The position numbers and the translations under genes are program-made. A stretch of 64,000 nt of DNA from Procambarus clarkii (lineage: Eukaryota > Arthropoda > Malacostraca > Decapoda > Cambaridae), in assembly GCF_040958095.1 (NCBI RefSeq), contig NC_091195.1, forward strand, positions 20,129,679 through 20,193,678, given 5' to 3'. How positions within the stretch are numbered: position 1 is the stretch's first letter; each line of letters starts with the position of its first letter. This document shows positions 45,503 to 57,700 of this stretch, piece by piece. The notes beneath the pieces are model-generated. The model had not been told where the DNA came from. It saw nothing but the letters and a program-made list of their open reading frames with translations, and ran no database searches.

Positions 45503-46796
45503 TTAGTTGCTTGATTCTGGAAGTGACTTGATTCTGTAAGTGACTTGATTCTGTAAGTGACTTGATTCTGGAAGTGGCTTGATGCTGGAAGAGGCTTGAT
45601 TCTGGAAGAGGCTTGATTCTGGAAGAGGCTTGATTCTGGAAGAGGCTTGATTCTGGAAGTGACTTGATTCTGGAAGTGACTTGATTCTGGAAGTGGCTTG
45701 ATTCTGGAAGAGGCTTGATTCTGGAAGAGGCTTGATTCTGGAAGAGGCTTGATTCTGGAAGTGGCTTGATTCTGGAAGTGACTTGATTCTGGAAGTGGCT
45801 TGATTCTGGAAGTGACTTGATGCTGGAAGTGACTTGATTCTGGAAGTGACTTGATGCTGGAAGAGGCTTGATTCTGGAAGTGACTTGATTCTGGAAGTGG
45901 CTTGATGCTGGAAGTGACTTGATTCTGGAAGTGGCTTGATTCTGGAAGAGGCTTGATTCTGGAAGAGGCTTGATTCTGGAAGTGACTTGATTCTGGAAGT
46001 GGCTTGATTCTGGAAGAGGCTTGATTCTGGAAGTGGCTTGATGCTGGAAGAGGCTTGATTCTGGAAGAGGCTTGATTCTGGAAGTGACTTGATTCTGGAA
46101 GAGGCTTGATTCTGGAAGTGGCTTGATTCTGGAAGTGACTTGATTCTGGAAGAGGCTTGATGCTGGAAGAGGCTTGATTCTGGAAGAGGCTTGATTCTGG
46201 AATTGACTTGATTCTGGAAGTGGCTTGATTCTGGAAGAGGCTTGATTCTGGAAGTGGCTTGATGCTGGAAGAGGCTTGATTCTGGAAGAGGCTTGATTCT
46301 GGAAGTGACTTGATTCTGGAAGAGGCTTGATTCTGGAAGAGGCTTGATTCTGGAAGTGGCTTGATTCTGGAAGAGGCTTGATCCTGGAAGTGGCTTGATT
46401 CTGGAAGAGGCTTGATTCTGGAAGTGGCTTGATTCTGGAAGAGGCTTGATTCTGGAAGTGGCTTGATTCTGTAAGTGACTTGATTCTGGAAGTGGCTTGA
46501 TTCTGGAAGTGGCTTGATTCTGGAAGTGACTTGATTCTGGAAGTGGCTTGATTCTGGATGAGGCTTGATTCTGGAAGAGGCTTGATTCTGGAAGTGGCTT
46601 GATTCTGTAAGTGACTTGATTCTGGAAGTGGCTTGATTCTGGAAGTGGCTTGATTCTGGAAGTGGCTTGATTCTGGAAGTGGCTTGATTCTGGATGAGGC
46701 TTGATTCTGGAAGTGGCTTGATTCTGGAAGAGGCTTGATTCTGGAAGTGACTTGATCCTGGAAGAGGCTTGATTCTGGAAGAGGCTTGATTCTGGA
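45503..46796 (+). repeat. 17-bp minisatellite, about 76 copies
   Basis: Tandem array of TTGATTCTGGAAGTGGC with variants (GAGGC, GTGAC, GATGC at fixed positions). Because 17 is not a multiple of 3, a minus-strand reading frame cycles through all three phases of the unit without meeting a stop. This leaves a 446-codon open frame with a 17-residue period (…FQNQATSRIKPLPESS…). No promoter, splice or homology evidence for a protein. Confidence 0.97.
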
Positions 46797-46799
46797 AAT

Positions 46800-47035
46800 A
46801 TTTTAGTGTTCTTAGTAAACAGCAACCTTCCTACAGCCCCCACTGAGTGACAGGGATGGCTGTGTGCTTCATAAACAAAGACAATTATAGAACTAGCTCA
46901 CCGCATATGGAAGCTACTTAGAGACTTCACTTATGGTCGTTCTCTAACCCATTTGCTGATGCAATATTGTGATATATATATTAAACTGTCTAACTAGCTT
47001 CTGAAGACCGTAACCTGGGGCCAGATTCACGAAAG
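46800..47035. other. Intergenic; nothing recognised
   Basis: Short spacer between the minisatellite and the MITE. No gene seen. Confidence 0.35.
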
Positions 47036-47271
47036 CACTTACGAACGTGTACATCTTTCCTCAATCTTTGGCGGCTTTGGTTACATTTATTAAACAGTTT
47101 ACAAGCATGAAAACTTGCCAATCAACTGTTGTTATTGTTATAAACAGCCTCCTGGTGCTTCGGAGCTCATTAACTGTTTAATAATTGTAAACAAAGTCGC
47201 CAAAGATTGAGAAAAGATGTACAGGTTTGTAAGTGCTTGCGTAACTGCTTCGTGAATCTGGTCCCTACTTA
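47036..47271. mobile_element. MITE-like palindromic element, about 235 bp
   Basis: The ends GGGGCCAGATTCACGAA and TTCGTGAATCTGGTCCC form terminal inverted repeats, and complementarity continues inward (ACATCTTTCCTCAATCTTTG against CAAAGATTGAGAAAAGATGT). No coding capacity. A decayed relative is at 56185-56405. Confidence 0.8.
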
Positions 47272-47459
47272 GCTAAATGAGTATTGGGGTTCAGTTCTTG
47301 AGCCCATTATGTGTCTCTATGTACACTTTCCCACAACCGCCCACAGGGTGGGTATTGGGTGCATAATAAATGAACTCAACTGTTATTGACGTTAAATCGA
47401 CAATAATTCAACATTAAAGTCTGCTATCAGAAAAATAACAAACTCTGTTTTCAGTCAAC

Positions 47460-47900
47460 ACTCAGCCCCCCTGTTTTAATCCCTAAACATGCTAAACATA
47501 AACTCACTCCATACATTCTCTTGTGCCATTTATATTTACAAAACCCTATTCTTAAATGCAAACACTGTTCTGAAACTCTTCCTGGACAGATGTAACAGAA
47601 CCCATAATCACCACACCAGAAATAAATATATCTTTGATATCCCCAGAGTCAAACTTAATCTGTGTAAACACTCTATGCAAATAAAGGGACCTAGGCTATG
47701 GAACTCACTCTCTAATGAATTGAAAAGCTGTCCAACCTTTGCCTTATTCAAAAGCAAAAACAAAAAGTACCTAATTTCATCTTCATAATTTCCTACCTTG
47801 TGCTTTAAACTCACACTGTATCTAGTGCTGCCCAATCCCCCAATATATGTACCTAAGCCATATAACCTTACCATTGTAATCATTGCTGTTATCTTATTGA
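47460..47900 (+). mobile_element. L2/CR1-like LINE, 3' end fragment
   Basis: The translation contains DRCNRTHNHHTRNKYIFDIP and GPRLWNSLSNELKSCPTFAL, the extreme C-terminus typical of L2/Daphne-type RTs. It parallels 48960-49150 of the next copy. Confidence 0.8.
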
Positions 47901-47904
47901 CATA

Positions 47905-49300
47905 TCACTGATGTCAACAATTACAGACCTATATCAATTCTGCCAACCTTGTTAAAAATATTTTAAAAACTAATCTATAAGCAGCTTTACTCTTTTCTAG
48001 CCAAACTCAATATACTTAGCCCTTGCCAATATGGTTTCAGACCCAATAAAAGCACTAACGATGCACTTATTAGAATGATTAACTTGATACATGCAGCTCT
48101 TGATAAAAATGAGTTCCCTGTTGGGTTATTTGTGGACCTGCGTAAGGCTTTTGACACTGTCAACCACCAAAACCTTCTTCTTAAATTACATCATTATGGA
48201 GTCAGAGGACACTCCCTGCAATACCTTCAGTCCTACCTTACTGACAGGCTCCAGTATGTTGCTGTGAATAATTCTATTTCTCCCACCCTACCCATCAACA
48301 TCGGTGTTCCTCAGGGCAGCATACTTGGCCCTCTCCTCTTTCTCATATACATTAATGACCTTCCAAATGTCTCTGCATTTGGAAGGTCCCAGTCCTGACC
48401 CTCTTGCTCTAATTGTCACTGTGAATACTGAACTAAATAAAGTCCATCTCTGGCTAACTGCCAACAAACTCACCCTTAACATTGACTAAACTTTCTATAT
48501 TTTGTTTGGCAATAAATCCTCAAATGACATTAATCTAAGAATAAATAATATACAAATTAGCAACAAAGTTGATGGTAAATTCCTTAGTGTCCTCATCGAT
48601 AACAAGCTGAATTTCCAGGGACACATTCAAAATATAGCAAAAAAATGTTTCTAAAACTGTTGGCATTCTTTCTAAGATCAGATATTATGTACCCCGCCCT
48701 GCCCTGGTGACGCTCTATTACTCTCTCATCTATCCTTATCTCAACTATGGTATCTGTGCTTGGGGTTCTACTACCCAAAATCATTTACGTCCTCTAATTA
48801 CCCAACACAAAGCTTTTATTAGAACAATCTCTAACTCTGGCCCCAGACAGCACTCCGTACCCTTATTCAAATTTCTGAATATGTTAGATATTAAGTCACT
48901 GCAAATCCTCTCATGTGTTCTCTATATATTTAAAATTCTGAATTGTAGTGTCAATCCTGACCTCAAAAGCTTCATTGAAGGTTGTAACAGAACCCATGAG
49001 CACCACACCAGAAACAAATACAGTTTTGATATTCCAAGAGTACGACTTAATCAAACTAGAAATGCTCTACAAATCAAGTGACACAGAATGTGGAATGACC
49101 TTCCCAATCATGTCAAAGGCTGTATCTCTCTCAACCAGTTTAAGATGAAAACTAAGTACTACCTAATTAACTCCATGTAACCCACCTTACCCCTAAATGT
49201 TAACCCATGTCTTACTATTTTTTAAACAAAGCTGTTTGTTGACCAACTTGTATATTGGATATTTTCTACCATGTTCCACCCTATTTAATCTTTGATTTTT
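47905..49300 (+). mobile_element. L2/CR1-like LINE, RT to 3' end fragment
   Basis: In order: NYRPISILPTLLK, QYGFRPNKSTNDALI, LFVDLRKAFDTVNHQNLLL, GVPQGSILGPLLFLIYINDL. The F-x-DD motif is then lost in a deletion near 48380. Downstream are LIYPYLNYGICAWGST and GCNRTHEHHTRNKYSFDIPR. Several stops. Adjacent, same-orientation relative of 47460-47900. Confidence 0.85.
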
Positions 49301-49324
49301 TTCTTTCAACGCAATTTATAATTT

Positions 49325-50975
49325 AAGCTTAATTACAAATTTTCGGTACAAAAGGTCGTAATTTGAAAATGAAAATAGGTGCAGAGAGTCAGAATTCGAC
49401 TCAAAAATCACGCTCAGGAGTCAAATTTCCGACATTTCAGATATTTTGAAAACTGCAGGGGGGTTTGGGCAAAATATGACCAACCGTAGTTTTCTGTAAT
49501 TGGCATATTTTCGGTATATAAAGTCGGAATTTGAAACTGAAAATAGGTGCAGAGTCAGAATGTCAGAATTCGACTCAAAAATCACGCTCAGGAGTAAAAT
49601 TTCCGACATTTCAGATATTTTGAAAACTGCAGGGGGGTTTGGGCAAAATATGACCCATCGCCATTTTCAGTAATTGGCATATTTTTGGAATAAAAGGTCG
49701 TAATTTGAAACTGGAAATAGGTGCAGTGAGTCAGAATTCGGCTCAAAAATCACCCTCAGGAGTAAATTTTCCGACATTTCAGATATTTTGAAAACTGCAG
49801 GGGGGTTTGGGCAAAATATGACCCATCGATGTTTTCAGTAATTGGCATATTTTTAATATAAAAGGTCGTAATTTGAAAATGAAAATAGGTGCAGAGTCAG
49901 AATTCGGCTCAAAAATCACGCTCAGGAGTCAATTTTCCGACATTTCAGATATTTTGAAAACTGCAGAGGGGTGTAACGGTTTTATTGTTACGTAAAGTAT
50001 GGTGACAAATAAACACAGACACTAAGATACTATATATATATTTGGTCGAATATACAGAAGTACACAGGTGATACTTTGGTGTGAGTTGAGCGCACTGAGC
50101 GTCGGTACAGTATCTTGCAAGTGTCTGCTCTAGACCACACTTGAAAGTAGACTAGTTAATGTTTGTTATTCTGCTGCTTATATGCTCGGGCAACACCTCA
50201 CCGTGTTGCCCGGGCAACGCCTCACCTCATTCATCTCCAAAGGTTGACAGGAATATTAACAATGCATTTGGAGCGAGTATATTATTGGGATAATCTACTC
50301 GCTACAGGGGTTTTGCAAAATATGACCCATCGCCGTTTCAGTAATTGGCATATTTTCAGTATAAAAAGTCGTAATTTGAAAATTAAAATAGGTGCAGAGT
50401 CTGAATTCAGTTAAAAAATGACACTCAGGAGTCAAATTTCCGACATTTCAGATATTTTTAAAACTGCAGGAGGGTTTGGGCAAAATATGACCCATCGTCG
50501 TTTTCAGTAATTGGCATATTTTTGGTATAAAAGGTCGTAATTTGAAAATGAAAATACGTGCTAAGCATAAGAATTCGGCTCAAAAATCACGCTCAGGAGT
50601 CAAATTTCGAACATTTCAGATATTTTGAAAACTGCAGGGTGGTTTGGGCAAAATATGACCCATCGCCATTTTCAGTACTTGGCATATTTTCGGTATAAAA
50701 GGTCTTAATTTGAAAATGAAAATAGGTGCTGAGAGCCAGAATTCGGTTCAAAAACCACCCTCAGGAGTAAATTTTCCGACATTTCTGATATTTTGAAAAC
50801 TGCAGTGGGGGGCAAAATATGACCCATCGTTATTTTCAGTAATTGGCATATTTTCGGTATAAAAGGTCGTAATATGAAAATGAAAATAGGTGCAGAGAGT
50901 CAGAATTCGACTAAAAAATCACGCTCAGGAATCAAATTTCTGACATAATAGATATTTTGAAAACTGTAGGTATTT
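49325..50975 (+). repeat. Satellite of about 163-174 bp units, roughly 8-9 units
   Basis: The marker AATTGGCATATTTT recurs at about 49498, 49672, 49840, 50343, 50509, 50678 and 50841. Each unit also carries TTTCCGACATTTCAGATATT and GGTTTGGGCAAAATATGACC. The array is interrupted by a solo LTR at 49972-50306. Confidence 0.92.
49972..50306 (-). mobile_element. Solo LTR of an LTR retrotransposon, inserted in the satellite
   Basis: A 335-bp segment with TG…CA ends, flanked by a GGGG duplication (49968-49971 and 50307-50310). It matches the 337-bp segment at 57757-58093 in opposite orientation. No internal region is present, so it is a fossil left by LTR-LTR recombination. It is younger than the satellite unit it splits. 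The superfamily is probably Ty3/gypsy, from the 4-bp target duplication (inference). Confidence 0.85.
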
Positions 50976-50979
50976 TGAA

Positions 50980-51490
50980 AGCGGGTAGGCCGTTCCACGG
51001 GTGGAACTGCCTACCCGCCGAAGCCGTCAATACCAAAACTTGAATTTTAATGTCCAGGTGGAAAAAATAATCAACGCAAAGGGGATGAATGGGGGGCATT
51101 TAGCAAGCCGCCGGCTTCCCGTCCTCATCGAGGCCACTAGAGTGTAATGGCTATGGTAGGCGGTTCCACCCATGGAACTTCCTACCCGCCGAAGCCGTCA
51201 ATACCAAAACTTGAATTTTAATGTCCAGGTGGAAAAAATAATCAACGCAAAGGGGATGAATGGGGGGCATTTAGCAAGCCGCCGGCCTCCTGCCCTCATC
51301 GAGGCCACTAGAGTGTAAGGCTATGGTAGGCGGTTCCACCCATGGAACTTCCTACCCGCCGAAGCCGTCAATACCAAAACTTGAATTTTAATGTCCAGGT
51401 GGTAAAAATAATCAACGCAAAGGGGATGAATGGGGGACATTTAGCAAGCCGCCGGCCTCCTGCCCTCATCGAGGCCACTAGAGTGTAAGA
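50980..51490 (+). repeat. Three tandem copies of a 170-bp block upstream of FKBP15
   Basis: The marker GGGGATGAATGGGGG recurs at 51081, 51252 and 51422 (periods 171 and 170). Each unit carries a small inverted repeat (GGTTCCACCCATGGAAC in copies 2 and 3) and CGAAGCCGTCAATACCAAAA. Copies 2 and 3 are closest to each other. The last unit ends about 220 bp before the FKBP15 start codon. Confidence 0.93.
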
Positions 51491-51547
51491 CCACGGGTAA
51501 ATCCAGGTAAATAATAAGAGACGGTGTTGTAAAGAGGGCGGAGGAGG

Positions 51548-51557
51548 GTCATGTGAC
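51548..51557. promoter_or_regulatory. M-box/CLEAR-like site GTCATGTGAC near the FKBP15 start
   Basis: A 10-bp near-palindrome with a CATGTG core, 153 bp before the ATG. It differs from the SND1 site (GTCACGTGAC) at one base. TATA-less, GC-rich surroundings. Function inferred only from the consensus. Confidence 0.3.
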
Positions 51558-51709
51558 GGACAGCTGTAGTGGGTGTCGCGGGGGAGGACGTGTCCACCGC
51601 TGCCTCTCCTCCTGCTGCTGCTGCCTCGCCTCCTGCTGCTGCTGCTGCCTCGCCTCCACCTGCCTCGTCCCCACCTGCCTCGCCTCCACCCAGTCACCAG
51701 CACCTCGCC

Positions 51710-54700
51710 ATGTTGTTCACTGATGCCCCAGATGACGAGGAGGAGGACTTCTCGCCCGCCGCCAGGTACACTTGTATGGGTAACTTTTTCTGGGTTGGAT
51801 TGGCTGGTATACACCTATAACCCAGTTTATGTTGTGGTTTACCTTGCATGAGGGTATTCCTCGTGCAGATATCACCCGTAGATCTATTGTTCATCAGTCA
51901 TTGATGGGTCATTTGCATATTAAGACACTTAATTGGACAGGGACAGATTAAGGTCCTTTCCGAGCCTAATAACCACGGCCATTTAATACCGTTTAATTTT
52001 CTCACAGTTGATAATGGCATAAGAAAACTATACGGAAAAAAAGGTTGATTGACAAACACATTTTGGGTTTAGAAGTCACCTTAGGCCAGTGATTTGACCT
52101 TTTGCAGGACAGGTCAGTCACTGCCTAACTCCCGGGTACCTATTTACTGCTAGGTGAACAGGTGCTTCTAGTATAATGTTCCTCTAAGGCCAAAGACTGG
52201 CTTTTTACTGTATGCTACCCACAACAGTTGTCTACCTCCCAGGTATCTTTTTTATTTCACTGCAAAGTGAATAGAGGCATCAGGTGGGGGAAAACATGTT
52301 TATATAAACAGCGTAAACTGTGAAGTAAACTGTGAAGTGCAAAGTTTCCCTCGTGATTGATGGGCCGCAAGGGACGGATGTCCCCGGGTAAAGTGAGTGA
52401 TTCAAGAGGTATTTGGAGGTGAAACGACCTCAAGCTATTCTCAAAGTTTAAATGGGTCAGTGGATTTTTTTTTTTTTTTTTTTGAGATATATGCAAGAGT
52501 TGTTACATTCTTGTACAGCCACTAGTACGCGTAACGTTTCGGGCAAGTCCTTAATCCTATGGTCCCTGGAATACGATCCCCTGCTGCGAAGAATCGTTTA
52601 ATCGGATGACTTGGCTTGAAGGCTGATGCTTCAGCGACTGATCAGAGTACACTATCTTGTAGGCCACGTTTGGTAAACAAAACTGCGTTGATCAGTTACC
52701 TTACCTGATTACAGGTTACCTTACCTTGCGATGATTTTGGGGATTAGCATCCCCGCGGCCGGGGACGCTAATCTAACATAGCACTTATCAGACTAAGTAT
52801 ACCCTTGCCTAACCTAGCATAGTTTAACCTAATATGTCCATAAAGTTGTTAAAAAGTGTACATATCTCATAGGATTCAATTATATAAATGATAACTCATC
52901 CTCATGCTTGGAATGTTTTGTAATTCATTGTGTTGGGGGGACAGGCAGCCAGTATATACATACAGTACATGTTAGGCTTATATTGAGGTCCCTCCCTCAC
53001 CCCCCCCCCCCCTCAGGGTTGATTTACTGACCCTCCCTAGGATGTATTCCCACAATAAGCTGACTAATTCCTAGGTATCTATTTACTGCTTGGTGGACAG
53101 GGTTATTAGGTGAAAGGAAACTCGCCCAACCATTTCTGTCCTGCCTGGGATTCGAACCCGGAATTCTCAGTTGTGAGTCGAGAACGAATCTGACTGCAGT
53201 ACTAGCAGCCTTACATCCTTAGGGTCCCGGTAGTGCAGTAGGGTTCGTTCTCGACGCACATTTGAGAGTTCTGGGTTCGAATCCCGGGTGGGACAGAAAT
53301 GGTTAATAATAATAATAATAATAATAATCTTTATTTAGGTAAGGTACATACATAAAGAGATTTACAAAGTTTGTTGGCTTTATAGATAGAGCTAGTACAT
53401 ACAATGCCTAAAGCCACTATTACGCAAAGCGTTTCGGGCAGGAAAAACATTAATGACTACAGCTTAAAACTAATGGGTAAAAAGAAAAGATGTGATGAGT
53501 ACATATAAAAAATAGAGGTAAAAGAGGGGGGAACATTGTTGAAAAAGCAGCACAAATACAATTACAAATTATTACAGAAAATTACATTCAAACAGCGTTG
53601 ATTTGAAAAACAAAAAAACAAAAAATATACATGGGTTGACACAACCATATACATGGTTGGGCACATTTCCTTTCACCTAATGTGCCTATTCACCTAGTAG
53701 TGAGTAGGTACTCAGGGTTAGTAAGCTTGTTGTGGGGTTGCATCCTGGACGGGGTCAGTAATTCAACCCTGAAGGAAGGGCGGGCTCGGTACAAGCCAAA
53801 CGTGCATGAATACACTTTGGCTTCCTGTCCCCTGACACAGTGAATTATTACTATTATTATTATATTATTAATATGGGGAGGCCTGGTCGACGACCGGGGA
53901 AGGCTTGGTCGATGACCGGGCCGCGGGGATGCTAAGCCCCGGAAGCACCTCAAGGTTATATACTGTATTGTTCTATGCTTTAGTAGAACTCTTGTGTATT
54001 TAATTTATTCCCAGTTCAGAAAAAAAGACAAATTAAAACATACATATTAAAAACACAATTGGATCATCAGTCAACCTTTTATTATTGTGTTTGGGGGCAT
54101 GCATGGCATGACCAAACATGCACCGCAGACTCATCATTGGTCACATTATGTGGTCAAAAGCTTGAGTATGCCATTCTATTTTTGTGTACAGTATTATCAT
54201 TTGAAGTGCCTCCATCTTTGAAGGGGCACTGACCCCCTTATTACAGTTTCAGTATTTTCTTTCTATTTACTGTATTTTTATTTCTACTGTACATATTTTC
54301 TCTCTACTGTATTTTGTTTCTACTGTATTTTGTTTCTGCTATGTTTTGTTTCTGCTGCATTTTCTCCCCGGTGCATTTTCTCCCCGCTGCATTTTCTCCC
54401 CGCTGCATTTTCTCCCCGCTGCATTTTCTTCCCACTGCATTTTCTGTCCGTTGCATTTTCTCCCCACAGTATATTCTCTCCGCTGCATTTTATTTACTGC
54501 ACTCTGCATGCTTATATTTATCTGCAATACTTCTTAAGAAACTTATAGGGGGAAGAACGGGGTATTATTCTTTCATTAATGTTCAATTTGCATTGATTTC
54601 AGACATCCTCTTTGTGCCCCAAAAGTGTTGTTTGTAAATAATGCAGCCGATACTCCTCCCCCTTGTCTACAACCGACAATTACTACCTTTATTATTTATG

Positions 54701-57700
54701 TACTACCGATACATAAATATGTATCGGTAGTACAGGGGTCTGTGTTCTCAACACACAGTTCCAGATCCTGGTTCAATTCCTAACAGGGTGTAAATGGTTG
54801 GGCTTGTTTTCTTGCACATAATGCCTCTCTTCACCTAGTAGTAAATATGTACCTGGGAGTTAGGCAACTGTTGTTGCCTAATGTTCGGGTATTAGTACAA
54901 AAGAAATAGAGAAACCCAAGATGCATTTGTGGTGTTTGAAGGATAGAGGAATGAAGATATCAAAGAGAAATGTGGATTGCAAAAGTCATAACAAATGTAA
55001 ACAAAGACTGTGTATCGAGATACTTTTGTCATACTAGGAAAAGAAATGAAATAATAATAGTGGTTATGTGAGTGAATTTGATTGGAGGAGTAGAAGAGAA
55101 ATGCCACAATTAGATGGGCAGACATTAATGAGTGCGAGGGAGTGGAAATTAAGTGTGTGAACAGTTCACGGGAAGTGTTTGAAATGAGACAAAATGGTCT
55201 AAATTCTCGGCTCAAGACTGGGGAGGCACGTTTCTTACCACCTAATGCTTCTGTTCACCTAGCATTAAATAGGTACCTCGGAGTTAGAAAACTGTTGTGG
55301 GATGCATTCTAGGGAAGGTCAGTAGTTGCCCTAAGGAGAACCACAATAAGCCTGGGGAAGCCGGCTCCCCACAATAATGGGGAGCCGGTCGGCCGAGCGG
55401 ACAGCACACTGGACTTGTGATTCTGTGGTTCTGGGTTCGATCCCGGGCGCCGGCGAGAAACAATGGGCAGAGTTTCTTTCACCCTATGCCCCTGTTACCT
55501 AGCAATAAAATAGGTACCTGGGTGTTAGTCAGCTGTCACGGGCTGCTTCCTGGGGGTGGAGGCCTGGTCGAGGACCGGGCCGAGGGGACACTAAAGCCCC
55601 GAAATCATCTCAAGATAACCTCAAGATAGCCTAAATACAGGCTTCCTCTCTTAGACAGTGAGAATTTAATCCTGCTGTAGTTTTCATTGATAACTTGTGG
55701 GAAGCATAATTACACCTACAGTGGCATATGTGTGTGTGTGTGTTGATGAAATGTGATTTTGATGACTCCGTGTGCTGTTGTATAGTGTGGAAGATGTGTA
55801 GAATGTATAAAAGTGCCATTTGAGTAGCTCAGTCGATTAAGGCAGTGTCTGGGATGCTCCCGGACGCAGGTTCGAATCCTCGTCACGGCCCTTGTGGATT
55901 TGTTCTTTTGCCATTTGAGTATTTTTAACCTTCCTATGTTCTCTCCTATTTCTTCCTGTTCCAAGAAGTGGTAATCGGGTTACTAATGATAATTATAGTC
56001 TGATTGCTATACAATTACTTTATACTGTAAGCACTTCAGATAGTTTACCATAAATACAGTATAGAAAAACTACAGTATTAGGTGCTTTGCTATTAGTAAA
56101 CATACAATTTTTTCTTCTGAAATATAATCATCATCTTACAATTTAGTACTGTATTATTTTGCAATAGATACGTGATCAAATAGTAACCAAGGCCTGGACT
56201 CAAGTGTTTGTGCAACCACTTATGAAACCTGTACAATCAAGGTTGTTCATGATAAAAGTCTTGGGTTGTACAACATCACAACCGTGGGTGGTGATGTTTC
56301 CATGCGTGTAAACTGCTTAATAAATGTAAAGAAAGCCACTGCGATATTCAGGAAAGATGTACAGGTTCAGTAGGTGGTTTTATAAATGCTTAATGAATCC
56401 TGGTCCTGATTTTATGTATTATATTTTTCATAGGTACACATATTTTTTGCATTCTGCACATTTTATTTTTAGCTAGGACCAGTAGCAAGGGGTCTAGGTA
56501 GTACAGTTGGGTTTGTTCTCGACTCTCACTCGGGAATCCTGGGCAGAACAGAATGGTTAGGCACATTTCTTTTTACCTAATGCACCTGTTCACCTAGCAG
56601 TAAATAAATACCTGGGAGTTCGTCAACTGTTGTACAGTTGCGTCCTTTGGCGGGTCAGTAGTTTGCCTTAAAGGAACCTTGATACAGGCCTAAAACATAT
56701 ATATTCATAGGCTTCCTGTCCCTGACAATGACATGTCTCCATGGTGTAGTGGTAAGACACTTGCCTGGCGTTCTGCGAGCGCTATGTCATGGGTTCGTAT
56801 CCTGGCCGGGGAGGATTTACTGGGTGCAATTCCTTAACTGTAGCCTCTGTTTAACGCAACAGTAAAATGTGTACTTGGATGAAAAAACGATTCTTCGCGG
56901 CAGGGGATCGTATTCCAGGGACCATAGGATTAAGGACTTGCCCGAAACGCTACGCGTACTAGTGGCTGTACAAGAATGTAACAACTCTTGTATATATCTC
57001 AAAAAAAAAAAAAAAAAAAAATTAATTTCTCAGAAAAATTAAATACCTGGCTTGGATCTGGTAGCTATATACAGCATCTGGTATTTATATATGGTGGAAT
57101 TATATTTTACTTTTGTACACTTTAGCTGATATTGTAACTTAACATAAATAATATTTATATTAATAATAACCCAACCCACACATATTTTATTTTTTTATTT
57201 TTATTTATATATTCTGTACTGTACAAGAGTTCTTACATTCTTGTACAGCCACTAACACTCATAGCGTTTTGAGCAAGTGGCAAGTGGTACTAGTGGCTTT
57301 AGGTATTGTATGTACTAGCTCTATCTATAAATCAATCAGAATGTTTGTAACTCTGCATCTATGTATGTACTTTTCTTAAATAAAATATTATTATTACGTC
57401 CTTAATTCTATGTTCCCCAGAATACGACCCCACCAAATCTTTTAACAACCAGGTACGTGTTTTACTGTTGGGTAAACAGAGGCTACAGTTAAGGATTGAC
57501 GCCAAGTAAATCCTCCCCGGCCAGGATACGAACCCAAGCCAAAGTGCTCACGAAACGCCAGGTGAGTGTCTTACCACTATACTCGGTGACTTGCCACATA
57601 GTCTAAAATTATGTGAATCCACTACATAAAAATCCTGGACAATTTCTTTCCTATTATAGCCTACTTTTGCTGACACCTTGTCATAGACCTTAATCGGTAC

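Noticed and set aside
45503-46843. 446-codon minus-strand open frame (repetitive Gln/Ser/Pro protein)
   Set aside because: It is produced wholly by the 17-bp tandem array; no promoter, introns or homology.
51573-51851. Alternative open frame rich in Leu/Pro overlapping FKBP15 exon 1
   Set aside because: Wrong frame relative to the conserved FKBP15 N-terminus and made of a CTG/CCT repeat; it reads past the donor.
55808-55885. Possible tRNA gene
   Set aside because: A and B boxes are present, but the acceptor stem does not pair and a SINE body follows directly. The same reasoning applies to the heads at 30592, 42834, 53219, 55379 and 56731.
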